A stretch of DNA of 64,000 nucleotides from Paramecium pentaurelia. Lineage: Eukaryota > Ciliophora > Oligohymenophorea > Peniculida > Parameciidae. The notes beneath the pieces are model-generated. The model was not told where the DNA came from. It made no database searches and saw nothing but the letters and a program-made list of their open reading frames with translations. Positions 61,979 to 64,000 of this stretch are shown here, in pieces. Within the stretch, counting starts at the first letter, position 1, and every line of letters starts with the position of its first letter. The position numbers and the translations under genes were made by a program. Location of the stretch: assembly GCA_905183005.1 (NCBI GenBank), contig CAJJDO010000030.1, positions 565,598 to 629,597 of the forward strand. The letters run 5' to 3'.

Positions 61979-63625
61979 ATGTTAAAACCTAAAATGATAG
62001 AAAAGGAATAAGATTTCTAGTGTTCTAAAGGACATAAATAACAAATAGTTACAGTAGCTTTTGATCCAAAACTATCAAGCAATTAGAGACTTTTATGCCC
62101 AAAATGTTTAGAGAATACAGAAATTAATGGCAAAGTGGTTGGATTAAAGAATATTATTTCCTTAATTGAAGATGGATAAATAAAGAAGTTGGAATAAGTA
62201 GAAAATCAAACAATGATGGATATAAATTAAATTGAATAATTATAAAGTAAAGTTAATTAAATGAAGTCATAAGCTATTCAATAATTAGACTCAATGATTT
62301 CTATAATGAATAAATGGATTCAGAATCTATAATAAAAAATATAATAATATTCTTAATATAGTTTTTATGATGAATTAGAACGATTAGTTTAGAATTAAAA
62401 TAAAAATGAAGAGAATTTATATGTTTTAATGAATGAAATTAAGTAAAATAATAAATCTTGGACTTCCAAATTACTTCCTAAATTTGAATAATTTAAGAAA
62501 TTTTTAGATTATGATAATTGTATAGAGATATTGTAAAATCTCGAAATGGGTTTTTAAATTTAATCTTTAAAACAATCATAATAATTAATCAATAAAAATT
62601 CTTAATTAATGGTTATATATGATAAATAAAAAACTTAAGAAGTAGGTTAAATCAAATTAAACTTAATTGATTAATCTATTAAATAAATGGATTTATGTAG
62701 AGCAATCGCTTTTAATTCTTCTGGATCAATTATGATATCAACATCAGACAATGATATTTTTGTATGGAGTTTTCAAAATGGATAAATGAAATTAAATTAA
62801 ACTTTGCTTGGTCATTCTGATTGGATATAATGTTTAGTTTATAGTAAGCAATAAAATTCCTTTATTTCAGCTGCTTTAGATGAATCTATAATATGCTGGT
62901 AATAAATAGATTAATTTAATTGGATTAGTTCAAAACCATATTAATAACACAGTAGTTTTGTTAGATGCTTAGTACTGAATTAGAATGAGGATTTATTATT
63001 TTCTGGAAGTGAGGATGCATCAATTAAAGTTTGGAAAGTTGATTTAAATCGAAATAAATTGACATATTATTATTAATTGGATAAACATTAAGATGCTGTT
63101 ATTGGATTAAGTTTAAATTATTCAGAAAAATAATTAGTATCATGTGCTAATAAAGAGAATTAAATTATTATTTGGGAAAAAAGTGAATAAGATATATTTG
63201 AATTTAAATACTTTGTTATATAATCAACCTTAGACATTGGATATAAAGTTTAGTTTATTAAAGATAATTAATTTATGTGGGTAAGTGGTGCTTAAAAAAA
63301 CGATAAAATTTATATATTTGAATAAACAAGAGGATATTATTAAGAGATAAGGGAAAAGACAATTCAATTAATTAAAAATAATTAAATATATGATGAAAAT
63401 CGATTTCCAATTATTTACAATAAAGAGTAGAATGTGATTGTAGTAAGACATAAAACATATATTTATATAATTAGAGAAATTAATAATGGAATGTTTAAAA
63501 TAGATAATTAATTGAATTGTAACACAAATGATATTTATGGGTCTATCACAAATAATGGAAAATATTTGGTATTTTGGGATAGTCTAAATGAAGGATATTC
63601 AACTTATGAATTATAATATAATTGA
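61979..63625 (+). CDS. zinc-finger, coiled-coil and WD40 protein
   Basis: A single-exon 548-residue protein. N-terminal Cys/His cluster FQCSKGHKQQIVTVAF ... LLCPKCLENTE, a helical region with NQQLDSMISIMNKWIQNL-type heptads, then WD40 blades from about 235: MISTSDNDIFVWSFQN, LLGHSDWIQCLVY, FISAALDESIICWQQ, LLFSGSEDASIKVWKVD, LVSCANKENQIIIWEK, and the last blade YGSITNNGKYLVFWDS. Same architecture as the gene at 40969-43745: the Cys/His spacing, the helix and the final blade all correspond, so they are paralogues. Ligand and partners are unknown; WD40 plus a B-box-like zinc site suggests a scaffold or E3-associated protein. Confidence 0.85.
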
Positions 63626-63747
63626 TAACTATATATAATAATTCTTATTTTATTTTTAAGTATTGATATTATATTTCATAATATTTAGAATTTATGGATT
63701 AGAGTAAATTTAAGTATATTTCAATTTAAAGACTCTCTTGCAGAAAT

Positions 63748-63778
<31 letters not shown>

Positions 63779-64000
63779 TAAACAAGATTTACTTATCAAT
63801 ATTCTAAAGTAATATAAATAAGATTAACAACATTGATTCCACTATAATTTATATGATAAGAGATAAATGAAATTAAAAATAACAATTAGAATTATGATAT
63901 TTATTAAAATATACATTTATTATTTATATTTATATTTTCACATTATAGTTCAAAGTATTTTGAATTATTAATTTATTCTAAATTCTTTATCTTTTATTTT
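63626..64000. other. AT-rich right edge
   Basis: 375 bp with a TA microsatellite; no gene seen before the window ends. Confidence 0.5.
63753..63778. repeat. TA dinucleotide repeat
   Basis: About 13 TA units downstream of the last WD40 gene. Slippage-prone; no function inferred. Confidence 0.9.

Noticed and set aside
1..64000. Bacterial operon, CRISPR array, insertion sequence or prophage
   Set aside because: Mini-introns, reassigned stops and eukaryote-only proteins (eIF2B epsilon, COG2-like, RNF5-like) rule out a prokaryote; no spaced direct repeats or transposase seen.
1..64000. Telomeric repeats (C4A2/C3A3) at the window ends
   Set aside because: Neither end shows them.
1..64000. tRNA or rRNA genes
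   Set aside because: No T-arm GGTTCRA motif with matching stems and no rRNA-like GC-rich block found by eye; a covariance-model search would be decisive.

Overview
The window looks like macronuclear DNA of a ciliate, most likely Paramecium. It is very AT-rich and almost every gene is full of in-frame TAA and TAG codons that sit where glutamine is expected; only TGA ends reading frames. Introns are tiny (about 19-34 nt, GT...AG) and genes lie tens to a few hundred bases apart on both strands. Removing the introns I assigned leaves whole codon counts for nearly every gene, including one with 15 introns and one of 2,950 residues; this is my main check, because with a single stop codon ORF length alone means little.

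Layout. 1-2.3 kb: a sparse edge with one small helix-turn-helix gene. 2.3-9.3 kb: a catalytically dead kinase-like protein and a secreted crystallin-like protein (minus), a frameshifted von Willebrand A gene (plus), and a decayed MORN gene (minus). 9.4-13.7 kb: a TEY-type MAP kinase, a ubiquitin-protease-like protein without its catalytic residues, and an unknown gene. 14-26 kb: casein kinase 1 overlapping a dynein-light-chain gene by 4 bases, a 932-residue coiled coil, a tiny membrane protein, a COG2-like Golgi tether, a CAMK-like kinase and an EF-hand/PH/kinase fusion resembling apicomplexan CDPK7. 26.6-31.9 kb: a frameshifted kinase and small unknown genes. 32-39 kb: a membrane-anchored RING E3 (RNF5/RNF185 type), eIF2B epsilon, a GAF-like coiled coil, a NET-domain protein and a membrane-anchored t6A dehydratase (TcdA/Tcd type). 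39.2-45.8 kb: broken genes, a zinc-finger/coiled-coil/WD40 gene and an unknown gene. 46.8-49.5 kb: a repeat protein whose repeats carry their own introns. 50.5-59.5 kb: a 9-kb gene for a 2,950-residue protein I cannot name. 59.8-63.6 kb: two WD40 proteins, one a paralogue of the gene near 43 kb.

Two single-N gaps (5772 and 42547) each join exact direct repeats of 1,048 and 1,165 bp. These are almost certainly unmerged contig overlaps rather than biology: removing one copy restores the WD40 gene to exactly 537 codons.

The genes are mostly independent housekeeping and signalling genes, as expected for a eukaryotic chromosome. The clear theme is signalling: five protein kinases plus one pseudokinase. 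I found no tRNA, rRNA, telomere repeat, CRISPR array or transposon.
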